64,000 nt of DNA from Alloscardovia sp963543015 (GTDB taxonomy: Bacteria > Actinomycetota > Actinomycetes > Actinomycetales > Bifidobacteriaceae). Position numbers and translations under genes: made by a program. Of this stretch, positions 7,118-15,081 are shown one piece after another (position 1 is the stretch's first letter; every line of letters begins with the position of its first letter). The stretch lies in assembly GCA_963543015.1 (NCBI GenBank), contig CAUTYZ010000010.1, positions 1 through 64,000 on the forward strand, in the 5' to 3' direction. Under the pieces are notes generated by a model, which did not search any database, was not told the DNA's origin, and was given only the letters and a program-made list of their open reading frames with translations.

Positions 7118-8458
7118 ATGCTTGAACAATTTGTAAATGCATTGCTCGGCTCGCTCGCTCCTATTCTTCTCACCATGGTTGTGGGAGCAGTATGCAAGCC
7201 AGCAGAAGTGAAATACCACCGTGGAAGCCGTTTTGCGCGACTCGGTGGCATTATTGTAGGTATCATCGCAGCGATAATTTTTGCAACTTTGCGCGCGTCC
7301 GGTACGATAACTCAGCGTACAATTGTCAATCTTCCTACGTTGGTTGCGTGCGTTATCGCTGATATCGCGGCAATTATTGTTCTTGCACTGCACATCGTGA
7401 AGGCACAAGAATCTGAAAGCCAACAATCTGAAAGCTCTGAAGGATCACAGTCAGCTTCTTCAGGCACTTTTGCCCAGAAATTAAGCACTCCATTTTTTGC
7501 AGACTGTGACAACGTCATTTTTGCGATTGCACTCGCGTTGACATATTTCCGTGCGTTCCCAGACGTAATTCTGCGTGTGACGAATTTTGTAGAAACGGGC
7601 GAATCCTTCTTCACATCCGACATGCTTCTTCGAGCACTCGGCTTTGTGCTGGGAATCGGTATGAGCATTATCATTGCTGCTATTTTCTCCTCTATGCGCA
7701 GCAGCATCTCGTCGAAAATTTTTGCAGGAACGGGCATTCTTCTTACCGTTCTCATCGGTGCTCAGCACAGTATCGATCTGCTTCAAATTCTCTTTAGCAC
7801 GCGAACAATTCGTCTCAATCCTGTTCTTTTTAAGGCACTTGCGTGGGGGCTGAATAACGGTCTGCTCATTGTTATCTCGCAAGTAGCCATTTTTATCATT
7901 CCTATTATCGCGACAGTTATCGTCGGCTGGAATACTGTGCTTGAAGGTGAAACTATTGCTATCGTCCGCCACCAGCGCAAGATGAAGCGTCATGCTTTTG
8001 CAGCTGTAGCTTTCAGCTTGCTTGCTGTCCTTGCTGCAGGCGCTGCGCTGACCTATGGCGAAGCGGCAACTCATGTAGAAATCAAGCTGAGTGATCCAGA
8101 AAAGTACAGCTTGTCTGAAGGCGTCGCGCAGATTAAGGTGTCCCAAGTTTCTGACGGTCACTTGCATCGCTTTGAATACCATGCAAAAGACGGTACAACC
8201 ATGCGTTTCCTTGCTATTAAGAAGGGAAGTGGCGGCGTCGTCGTCGTTTTGGATGCATGCGAAAACTGTGGCGATGCGGGTTATTACGAAAAAGACGGCA
8301 AAGTCATTTGCAAGAAATGCGATGTTGCTATGAACATTGCGACGATTGGTTTCAAGGGTGGATGTAATCCTATACCAATTGACTTCACGAATGATGGAAC
8401 GACGATTAGTGTCCAAACGTCCGTTCTCGATGCAAATTCATCGTATTTCAGGCGATAG
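7118..8458 (+). CDS. DUF2318 membrane protein with C-terminal Fe-S/metal domain
   Basis: A 446-residue protein. Roughly residues 1-315 hold about eight hydrophobic helices, separated by a short Ser/Glu-rich loop near residue 90-105. After the last helix comes an extracytoplasmic DUF2318 domain with cysteines at about 381, 384, 398, 401 and 416 in the order CENC, CKKC and GGC, consistent with an iron-sulfur or metal site. DUF2318 proteins neighbour FTR1/P19 genes in many genomes and are thought to be redox components of iron uptake. It lies third in this operon, 260 bases after P19, and is followed 12 bases later by the first ABC permease. The start ATG has TTAGG about 8 nt upstream. The exact electron donor is unknown. 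Confidence 0.85.
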   Translation: MLEQFVNALLGSLAPILLTMVVGAVCKPAEVKYHRGSRFARLGGIIVGIIAAIIFATLRASGTITQRTIVNLPTLVACVIADIAAIIVLALHIVKAQESESQQSESSEGSQSASSGTFAQKLSTPFFADCDNVIFAIALALTYFRAFPDVILRVTNFVETGESFFTSDMLLRALGFVLGIGMSIIIAAIFSSMRSSISSKIFAGTGILLTVLIGAQHSIDLLQILFSTRTIRLNPVLFKALAWGLNNGLLIVISQVAIFIIPIIATVIVGWNTVLEGETIAIVRHQRKMKRHAFAAVAFSLLAVLAAGAALTYGEAATHVEIKLSDPEKYSLSEGVAQIKVSQVSDGHLHRFEYHAKDGTTMRFLAIKKGSGGVVVVLDACENCGDAGYYEKDGKVICKKCDVAMNIATIGFKGGCNPIPIDFTNDGTTISVQTSVLDANSSYFRR

Positions 8459-8470
8459 GGAGTCGGTAGT

Positions 8471-9784
8471 ATGTTCTTTCTTCGCATGATTCGCAGATCG
8501 CTTACTCAGGAATTTCGTAAGCGCTTACTTATGGGTTTAACGGTCCTGCTCGCTGCTACTGTATCGACGGCAATGCTGGGCGTTGTCTTCGATGTCGGCG
8601 ATAAATTGACTGACGAACTGTCAGCGTACGGTGCAAATATTACCGTACGCCCAAAGTCTGATGCTGTTATTTCTGACTTGTACGCGTCCAGCTCGACATC
8701 CACACCGAGCTCGTCGCGCACAGATCCGACCCAATTCATTCATGAGTCCGATCTACAAAAAATGAAAACAATTTTCTGGGCGTACAATATTTTGAATTTT
8801 GCGCCACAGTTGAATGAACATCTCACGGTCACTTCTGCAAAGAATCAAAAAGTTGACGACGTTCCTGTAGCGGGCACGTGGTTTAACAAGCAGCTTAAGC
8901 TCAACACAGGCGAAGAGACAATCGTGGGTCTGCGTGGCATGCGCTCGTGGTGGAAGATTGACGGTGCGTGGGCTCAGGACTCTGGAAACGAAGCCATGGT
9001 CGGCCATACTTTTGCTCAAGAGCATGGCGTTTCTGTCGGCGATAAGCTTACGCTCAGTCGCGATGGTCGTGAGCAGACGGTGACTGTGACTGGTATCTTC
9101 ACGTCGGGTGATGACGATGATAAAGCTATTTTCACCTCGACAAGTGTCGTTCAAGATGTGACAAATCTTCCTGACTCGGTCAATTATGTCGAAGTGCGTG
9201 CGCTGACCACTCCTGAAAATGATTTGGCTCGCAAGGTGGAGAAATCCCCTGAAGCGGTGTCGAAGACGGAATGGGAGACATGGTACTGCACGGCATACGT
9301 GAGCTCTATCGCGTATCAGATTGAGGAAGTCATCCCTGGTGCTGTGGCTAAGCAGGTCCGCCAAGTGGCAGCACTTCAAGGAAATGTATTGCGCAAGACT
9401 CAGGCAGTCATGATCGTGATGACCGCGCTGACATTGATAGCAGCGGCAATTGCTGTAGCAAATCTGATGGCAGCAGCCACAGCAGAACGTTCCAGCGAGA
9501 TCGCGCTACGCAAGGCAATTGGTGCAAAGAACAGCGAGGTAATGCGTTTTATCCTTGCCGAGACAGCGTCAATTTGCGCAGTGGGAGCAATTATCGGTGC
9601 GCTCTTGGGAACGGCTGTAGCGCAAGGAATCGGGCATATCGTCTTTAATGCGGGAATTGCCATGCGACCAATGGTCTTCGTCTTGGTCATCGTTCTTCTT
9701 GCGATTACTATCCTTGCCGCATCGCTGTCTGCATTGCGTGCAATTTTGAATCTGAAACCAGCTGAGGTGCTTCATGGTAGATAA
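8471..9784 (+). CDS. FtsX/MacB-type ABC transporter permease 1
   Basis: A 437-residue ABC permease with one N-terminal helix (~15-38), a large extracytoplasmic MacB-type domain (~45-290) and three C-terminal helices, where SEIALRKAIGAKNSEVM is the FtsX coupling segment. Such proteins usually transmit mechanical energy to extracytoplasmic partners rather than form a classic import pore. The RBS is GGGAG, 9 nt before the ATG. It overlaps the next permease by 11 bases, indicating translational coupling. Two FtsX-type permeases plus one ATPase next to FTR1, P19 and DUF2318 match the arrangement of fetMP-type iron loci; the dimer is probably a heterodimer with the product of the next gene. Confidence 0.87.
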   Translation: MFFLRMIRRSLTQEFRKRLLMGLTVLLAATVSTAMLGVVFDVGDKLTDELSAYGANITVRPKSDAVISDLYASSSTSTPSSSRTDPTQFIHESDLQKMKTIFWAYNILNFAPQLNEHLTVTSAKNQKVDDVPVAGTWFNKQLKLNTGEETIVGLRGMRSWWKIDGAWAQDSGNEAMVGHTFAQEHGVSVGDKLTLSRDGREQTVTVTGIFTSGDDDDKAIFTSTSVVQDVTNLPDSVNYVEVRALTTPENDLARKVEKSPEAVSKTEWETWYCTAYVSSIAYQIEEVIPGAVAKQVRQVAALQGNVLRKTQAVMIVMTALTLIAAAIAVANLMAAATAERSSEIALRKAIGAKNSEVMRFILAETASICAVGAIIGALLGTAVAQGIGHIVFNAGIAMRPMVFVLVIVLLAITILAASLSALRAILNLKPAEVLHGR

Positions 9785-11060
9785 TGCAAAAAATTCCAGC
9801 TCGAGTGCTGTGCCTTCCTCAGCTTCTGAGCAGGGTGAGCCACAGAACACTCAGCAGCGACTGTACACTGCTGACGATGTGAAACGTCAAGAGCGCGCTA
9901 ACCGCGCGATGTTCTGGACGATGATTCGCGGAGCTGTTATTCGCCGTCGTTCACGAGCAATTATGGCAGTCGTCGCGTCGCTCGTCGGAGCGGCTACGCT
10001 TTTCGTACTTGTCATGGTATGCCTTGTCGTACCAGCTCAAATGACGGAAGAAATGCGCGCTTACGGTGCGAATCTTGTGGTCACGAGTAATCAAACGGGT
10101 GTGACAGAAAACGGTATCCAACCAGATATGGTGGAGCACACCACGGAAATGATGCGCGCTACGGGATTCGGCGAAAAGCATGCGACCTACCGTTACGATA
10201 CTGTTCGCATCAATTCAGCGTCCTATCAGATGGCAGGAATTGACCCTCAAGAAGTCAAATCCATGAATCAGTTCTGGGATGTCACCGGAAATTGGCCGAC
10301 AAAGAAAAACCAAGTGATGATTGGAACGGATATCGCAGACCGATTAAGCGTCAAAGTGGGGCAAAGCATTACCGTCGGTTATGTCGATGACAACTCGACG
10401 AACACCATTCTCGATACTCAGGGCACGCGCATGCAAGTCGTCGGAATTGTCAGCACAGGCGGAAATGAAGACACTATGCTGTATGCGACGAATGAGACTG
10501 TTAACGATTTGATTGGAGAAAAGCACGGCGTCGATGTGATTGAATACTCCTCAGAAGCCAGCGGTGCTGACCTGACCAGACTCGTCGATAACATCAACGA
10601 GATGAAGTCTATGAACGTAACCGCGCAGTCTGTGAGTAAGATTTCTACAGCAAACGCCAGCATTATCACGATGCTGACCACTCTGTTTTGGATTATTTCC
10701 GTGGTTATCGTTGCATTGACCTTGGTAGGCGTATCGACGACCATGACCTCCATCGTGTCTCAGCGTCGCAATGAAATCGGTTTGCGTAAAGCACTAGGCG
10801 CGTCGAATCGCTCTATCGCTACGGAATTCTACGTAGAGTCCGCGCTGTACGGAATCGTCGGCGGCGTCCTAGGTGTCATCGCGGGAATCGGTGTCGCGGA
10901 AATTCTGATTCGCACAGTGTTTGACCGAGTCGTCACACTGAATGTAGGGATTATGATTGCGTGCGTTGCTATTGCATCGCTGATTGCAGTTATCGCTTCC
11001 ATTATTCCAGTGCGTAAAGCATCCCAAATTAACCCAGCAATTGTGCTACGAGAAGAGTAA
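9774..11060 (+). CDS. FtsX/MacB-type ABC transporter permease 2
   Basis: A 428-residue paralogue of the preceding permease. A ~45-residue hydrophilic N-terminus leads to TM1 (~58-83), a MacB-like extracytoplasmic domain and three C-terminal helices. The conserved coupling sequence is NEIGLRKALGASNRSIATEF. The start codon lies within the end of the upstream gene and uses a GAGGTG Shine-Dalgarno inside it. The ATPase gene follows 3 bases after the stop. It presumably pairs with permease 1 to form the membrane part of one ABC complex in the iron locus. No substrate-binding lipoprotein is encoded, except the P19 and FMN_bind lipoproteins. Confidence 0.87.
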   Translation: MVDNAKNSSSSAVPSSASEQGEPQNTQQRLYTADDVKRQERANRAMFWTMIRGAVIRRRSRAIMAVVASLVGAATLFVLVMVCLVVPAQMTEEMRAYGANLVVTSNQTGVTENGIQPDMVEHTTEMMRATGFGEKHATYRYDTVRINSASYQMAGIDPQEVKSMNQFWDVTGNWPTKKNQVMIGTDIADRLSVKVGQSITVGYVDDNSTNTILDTQGTRMQVVGIVSTGGNEDTMLYATNETVNDLIGEKHGVDVIEYSSEASGADLTRLVDNINEMKSMNVTAQSVSKISTANASIITMLTTLFWIISVVIVALTLVGVSTTMTSIVSQRRNEIGLRKALGASNRSIATEFYVESALYGIVGGVLGVIAGIGVAEILIRTVFDRVVTLNVGIMIACVAIASLIAVIASIIPVRKASQINPAIVLREE

Positions 11061-11063
11061 AAC

Positions 11064-11873
11064 ATGAACGAAGTTCTTTTGCATTTAGACCATGTATCAA
11101 AAATTTATGGCGACTTGCACGCATTGGACGATGTGAGTTTGACTGTTCCTCGCGGGCAGTGGCTGTCCATCGTCGGATCATCAGGTTCTGGAAAAACGAC
11201 ACTGATGAACATCATCGGCTGCCTGGACTCTCCAAGCAAGGGTGAAGTGACGCTCCAAGGCCGCAGTTTGGAACATTTGCGCGAACGTGAACTTGCGGAT
11301 GTGCGTAAGAATGTGGTGGGACTCGTCTTCCAGAAGTTCTACCTCGTTCAGCATCTGACTGCTGTCGAAAACGTGATGGCTGCACAGTACTACCATTCGG
11401 TAGTCGACGAAAAGCAGGCAATGGATGCGTTACGTCAAGTCGGTTTGGAAGATCGTGCGCATCATTTGCCAAGCCAACTTTCGGGCGGCGAGCAGCAGCG
11501 CGTTTGCATCGCACGTGCACTAATTAACTGCCCAGAAATTATCCTTGCCGACGAGCCAACAGGTAATTTGGATGAAGCAAACGAACAGATCGTGCTGGAT
11601 TTGTTTAAGAATCTGCATGAGCAGGGAACGACAATTATCGTCGTAACACACGATTCGACGGTAGCAGGTCAGGCACAGCGCGAAATTATGCTCAATCACG
11701 GAAAACTCGTGGGGGAGAAGTGGAATGATCCGACCGCGAAGTCTGAATTTGAGGCACTGGCAGCATCAGATAGTCGTGTAGCAGTGTCCGACACAGATGA
11801 ATCCGAATTCGTCAATCCGACCAAATCTGCAAAAGATACGATTTCTCGCGACAATTTCGAGCAGAAAGACTAG
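11064..11873 (+). CDS. ABC transporter ATPase (LolD/MacB-type)
   Basis: A 269-residue ATP-binding subunit for the two FtsX-type permeases. It has Walker A GSSGSGKTT (residues 38-46), Q-loop near residue 90, signature LSGGEQQ (139-145), Walker B IILADEP (159-165) with the MacB/LolD-type EPTGNLD, and the H-loop in VVTHDS. A ~45-residue acidic, Ser-rich C-terminal tail is extra relative to the family. It belongs to the operon that begins at 4224 and is followed within 10 bases by the FMN_bind lipoprotein. Its role is inferred from context as energising iron handling. Confidence 0.9.
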   Translation: MNEVLLHLDHVSKIYGDLHALDDVSLTVPRGQWLSIVGSSGSGKTTLMNIIGCLDSPSKGEVTLQGRSLEHLRERELADVRKNVVGLVFQKFYLVQHLTAVENVMAAQYYHSVVDEKQAMDALRQVGLEDRAHHLPSQLSGGEQQRVCIARALINCPEIILADEPTGNLDEANEQIVLDLFKNLHEQGTTIIVVTHDSTVAGQAQREIMLNHGKLVGEKWNDPTAKSEFEALAASDSRVAVSDTDESEFVNPTKSAKDTISRDNFEQKD

Positions 11874-11882
11874 TCTGAAAGT

Positions 11883-12419
11883 ATGGCACAAGAAATTCAG
11901 AAGAAAGCGCTCGCGGTTACTGCTTTAGGCGTGCTGGCGACATCGGTCGCGCTCGCCGGATGCGGAGCGCAGTCTCCAGCTCCAGGAGATAATGCGGATA
12001 CACAGAGTCAGTCGAGCCAATCGAGCAATTCGTCGAAGGGTAATTCTTCCTCCGACAGTCAAGAGACTTTGACTAATGAGATGAATTTCCCTACTGCTGC
12101 AACGGATACGGGAAATTATGCAGATGGAACGTACGATATCAGCGGAACGTACGGTGAGCATAGTGCGAGCACGTTGAAAGTATCGGCGACTCTGAGCCAA
12201 GGAAAGATTTCTGCGCTGACAGTTACCCCACAGACAACGAATGCTATCTCGAAAAAGTACGGTGACAGCTTCGTACAGAGTATCCAAGGACAGGTCGTAG
12301 GGAAAGATATTAAGGATTTGAAGCTGGATACAGTCGCGGGAGCAAGCTGGACGACGGAAGCGTTTAATGCAGCTTTGACCAATATTCGCGGTGAGGCATC
12401 GCAAGCGGCGGCGCAGTAA
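11883..12419 (+). CDS. FMN-binding (FMN_bind domain) lipoprotein
   Basis: A 178-residue lipoprotein. The signal sequence ends in lipobox LAGC (Cys27), followed by a ~40-residue Ser/Gln linker. The FMN_bind domain (about 76-170) begins NYADGTYDISGTYG. Near its end is DTVAGASWTT (149-158), which fits the ApbE target pattern in which the Ser/Thr after GA (here Ser155) becomes esterified to FMN. It is last in the iron operon, where related loci in other bacteria carry a thioredoxin-like gene. With apbE divergent at 3949, I infer an extracytoplasmic one-electron carrier that serves iron reduction or the DUF2318 protein. A Ser rather than Thr at the acceptor position is slightly atypical but allowed. 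Confidence 0.85.
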   Translation: MAQEIQKKALAVTALGVLATSVALAGCGAQSPAPGDNADTQSQSSQSSNSSKGNSSSDSQETLTNEMNFPTAATDTGNYADGTYDISGTYGEHSASTLKVSATLSQGKISALTVTPQTTNAISKKYGDSFVQSIQGQVVGKDIKDLKLDTVAGASWTTEAFNAALTNIRGEASQAAAQ

Positions 12420-12481
12420 AGCAGTAAAAATAGGCAAAGAAATACGCGATTAAACATCAAGCGCTCATCATACGAGGGTGT

Positions 12482-12552
12482 GGCTGATAGAAAAGTACTG
12501 ACGGTGAAATGTTGACGGGAGGTACTTAGATTATCAGTCGCCCCTTTTTGTT
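12482..12552 (+). terminator. terminator of the iron-uptake operon
   Basis: Two nested stems, GGCTGATA (12482-12489) with TATCAGTC (12532-12539), and AAGTAC (12493-12498) with GTACTT (12522-12527), lead into CCCCTTTTTGTTTT. It lies about 60 bases after the FMN_bind stop codon. Confidence 0.7.
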
Positions 12553-12614
12553 TTGGGAGATGAACATCTTTGTGAGTCGATGTCCTTCTACTGTAAGTAC
12601 TTGGCCTTGCCTAG

Positions 12615-13085
12615 TTAGTCCTCAACCTTGACTGGAGATGACTGAATCGTGAGCATCTGCTCTTCTAAGTGTTCATAATTCATGGTAGTTGCATGCCGTA
12701 TACCCTTTGCGGCGGTGTGGAGCCTATATATGTATGTCACCAATCCGATGACATCCCATTGGGACGGCTGAGCATCTCTTTCGAGGGAAAGCAACTGCTT
12801 GTCGATGCTTACAGATGCGATATCTCGGCAGGATGTTTGCTCTAGGGTGCAGATACGGTGCTGCTGGGCGTTCATGTCGTACACGATCTCGGTAGATACA
12901 TACCATGAAGCTTTGCTGCCCGTGTACTCGTCAAGTGCCTTATCGACAAGGAAGGATAGCCCGAAAAGCCGAGCAGAGAGACGAGCAGAGCGAAGAATGT
13001 AAAAGCCAAAAGTGGAGCAATGACTGCACATTTTTTAACTGGTACAGCAGGAGGAGTGGGAAAGGAAAAAAAGTTTGCGATTCAT
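12615..13085 (-). pseudogene. frameshifted small membrane-anchored protein, unknown family
   Basis: I do not recognise this gene. On the minus strand an ATG at 13085 opens MNRKLFFLSHSS and reaches a stop 16 codons later. Dropping one T from the T7 run near 13066-13072 moves into a frame that encodes SFPTPPAVPVKKCA and then a clear membrane helix (LLAFTFFALLVSLLG). A second shift near a TTTT run around 12965 re-enters the frame that stays open to the stop at 12615, giving FLVDKALDEYTGSKASWY and a ~110-residue soluble, acidic-ended domain. The repaired product would be ~158 residues: short N-terminus, one helix, then an exported domain. Codon choice includes AGG, ATA, CTA and CGG, rarer in neighbouring genes, suggesting transfer. 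If not a pseudogene, the shorter 12615-13031 frame could be expressed alone, but it has no convincing RBS. Confidence 0.4.
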
Positions 13086-13177
13086 GCGAATATCCTCGAC
13101 GATGAGAATGGGGAAGTAACGGTAGGAATGACAAGTGACAATGTCATAACAGCACATGACATGAGTGCTATCAGAAG

Positions 13178-13223
13178 ATATAAGGTCGCCATAATGCGCT
13201 CAAGCTTTATGACGACCTTATAT
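13178..13223 (-). terminator. long hairpin, probable terminator of the permease at 13240
   Basis: ATATAAGGTCG (13178-13188) pairs perfectly with CGACCTTATAT (13213-13223); after one mismatch five more pairs continue inward. It lies 17 bases beyond the stop of the minus-strand permease. The T-run after it is weak (TCTT), so it could also act as an mRNA-stabilising 3' end. Confidence 0.6.
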
Positions 13224-13239
13224 GTATGAATACGTGGAC

Positions 13240-14799
13240 TTACTTATTATCTGCCGTAGTATTCGCCTTCTGAGAATTGGAAGGCGTCTTCTTGACGCGC
13301 TCGATAATTTCGTACGCGGCGATCAGCACAACTACCCACAGTGGTCCAAGCCATGCAGCTACGCGGTAGCTAGGGGATAGCCACATAAGCGCATAGATTG
13401 CAGCCATTGCCACGAGGATGATCCACGGAGTGACCTTAGCGAATGGAAGCTTAAAGGTAAGCTCCTTTTCGCCATCCTTGCCGATGAATTTACGGAACTT
13501 CATCTGGGTGATAGCAATCATCGACCAGTTGAAGATACCCGCGAATGTAGCGATAGACATCAAGTAATTGAATGCGAAATCAGGCCACATGAAGACGACG
13601 ACCACAGCGATAACGGTAATTGCTGCAGAAGTGAGCACACCCCACGCTGGAACGCCGCGCTTGTTTGTCTTGCTCAAATATGCAGGAGCGTTACCCTGCA
13701 TCGCAAGAGAGTACAGCATACGCGAATTTGAATACAATGCGGAATTGTATACGCTGATAACTGCAGTCAGGCAGACGAAGTTCAGCAAACCAGCTGCGAA
13801 ATGAATTCCCACAGAATCAAAAATCTGAACGAATGGGCTGACGACAACGCCGTTTGCATTTGGAACGCCAATCTTATCCCATGGGACAACGCACATGATG
13901 ACAGCGAGAGCTGCGACGTAGAAGATAAGAATACGCCATACAACTTCATTAGTTGCCTTAGGAATGGACTTCTTTGGATCTTCTGCCTCGCCAGCGGTGA
14001 TACCAATCAATTCGGTACCGCCGAAGCTAAACATAACGACGACAAGAGCCATCAAAATTCCAGAATATGCCACGCCTCCAGCAGCTCCGGATGCGTTGGA
14101 TTGGACGGAGAAGAATCCATGTGGTGCGAAGTTTGCAAGATTATGCAAGCCTGGGATGACACCATCCGCGCCAGGAATTGCTATAATGATAACAACTACG
14201 CCCAAAACAATCATGGCGATAACAGCCACAATCTTGATGATAGCGAACCAGAACTCGAATTCGCCAAATGCCTTCACACCGAGCATATTTGCTGCGGTAA
14301 TTAAGACCATGAAAACAACAGCACTTACCCATGCAGGAATGCTTGGGAACCAGTACTGCACAAAACGGCCAACGACTGCAAGCTCCACCATGGAGACGAG
14401 CACGTAGTTAGCCCAATAATTCCAGCCGCTGACGAAGCCAGCACGCTTGCTCCAGTAATGGCTTGCGTAATAGCTAAAAGCGCCAGCCTTTGGATCATAT
14501 GTACTCATCTCGCCAAGAGCGCGAACGATGAGGAAGATGAGCGCACCACCCAGAAGGTAAGTCAGCAAAATAGCTGGACCAGCAAGCTGAATAGATTCAG
14601 CTGAACCGTAGAAAAGGCCAGTACCGATAGCGCCGCCCAATGCGATTAACTGGATGTGGCGATTCTGGAGGCCTTTCTTCAGCGTTTCCTGCTGAGGCTT
14701 GTCAGCCGAAGCGGGTTGCTCGGATTGTTGATTAGCGTGTGCTGCTTGCCGAGAAGCAGCATCAGGAGACTCGGAAAGTCCCGCGGAGTTCTCTGTCAT
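13240..14799 (-). CDS. amino-acid permease (APC superfamily, AAT family)
   Basis: A 519-residue AAT-family transporter. A Gln/Ala/Ser-rich ~45-residue cytoplasmic N-terminus precedes GLQNRHIQLIALGGAIGTG, the TM1 signature. GEFEFWFAIIKIVAVI and EAEDPKKSIPKATNEV are conserved family segments; about 12 helices are visible, followed by a basic then polar C-tail. It probably imports a neutral or aromatic amino acid by proton symport; the exact substrate is unclear. The frame is open to a GTG at 14814, but the ATG at 14799 has GGTGAGG 8 nt upstream, so I chose it. It is transcribed alone, bounded by terminators at 13178-13223 and 14967-15006. Confidence 0.88.
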   Translation of the reverse strand: MTENSAGLSESPDAASRQAAHANQQSEQPASADKPQQETLKKGLQNRHIQLIALGGAIGTGLFYGSAESIQLAGPAILLTYLLGGALIFLIVRALGEMSTYDPKAGAFSYYASHYWSKRAGFVSGWNYWANYVLVSMVELAVVGRFVQYWFPSIPAWVSAVVFMVLITAANMLGVKAFGEFEFWFAIIKIVAVIAMIVLGVVVIIIAIPGADGVIPGLHNLANFAPHGFFSVQSNASGAAGGVAYSGILMALVVVMFSFGGTELIGITAGEAEDPKKSIPKATNEVVWRILIFYVAALAVIMCVVPWDKIGVPNANGVVVSPFVQIFDSVGIHFAAGLLNFVCLTAVISVYNSALYSNSRMLYSLAMQGNAPAYLSKTNKRGVPAWGVLTSAAITVIAVVVVFMWPDFAFNYLMSIATFAGIFNWSMIAITQMKFRKFIGKDGEKELTFKLPFAKVTPWIILVAMAAIYALMWLSPSYRVAAWLGPLWVVVLIAAYEIIERVKKTPSNSQKANTTADNK

Positions 14800-14966
14800 A
14801 GAGTAGACCCTCACCTATCTCGTGTTTTTCTTTGTGTCGTCGGATATTACGCGAAACTGTTCACGACATATGAGAGCCTTCCCCGCCTGTGTCCATGTGG
14901 CGTTAACGGCTACCTGCTGCGCATAATACCGTGCGATATGGTTGCCTGGTGAACGCAGAAAAGACG

Positions 14967-15006
14967 AAGGTGTCTTCACACGACAATTGCGTATGAAGAC
15001 ACCCTT
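14967..15006 (-). terminator. terminator of the envelope-protein gene at 15082
   Basis: GGTGTCTTCA (14969-14978) and TGAAGACACC (14994-15003) form a 10-bp perfect stem. On the minus strand it is followed by TTCGTCTTTT. It lies about 75 bases past the stop at 15082. Confidence 0.75.
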
Positions 15007-15081
15007 GCACCGTTAAGTCGGACACGTACCGTCACATTGCTGCCACGTTACTGTGTGCGACGGGTTATATGGAATGTCACG

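Noticed and set aside
13082..13192. 36-codon hydrophobic ORF on the minus strand
   Set aside because: Its start codon lies in the stem of the permease terminator hairpin and there is no good RBS; noted only as possible debris linked to the frameshifted gene.
14815..14960. Short ORFs upstream of the permease at 14799 as a leader peptide
   Set aside because: An 11-codon ORF exists but has no Shine-Dalgarno and no run of one amino acid.
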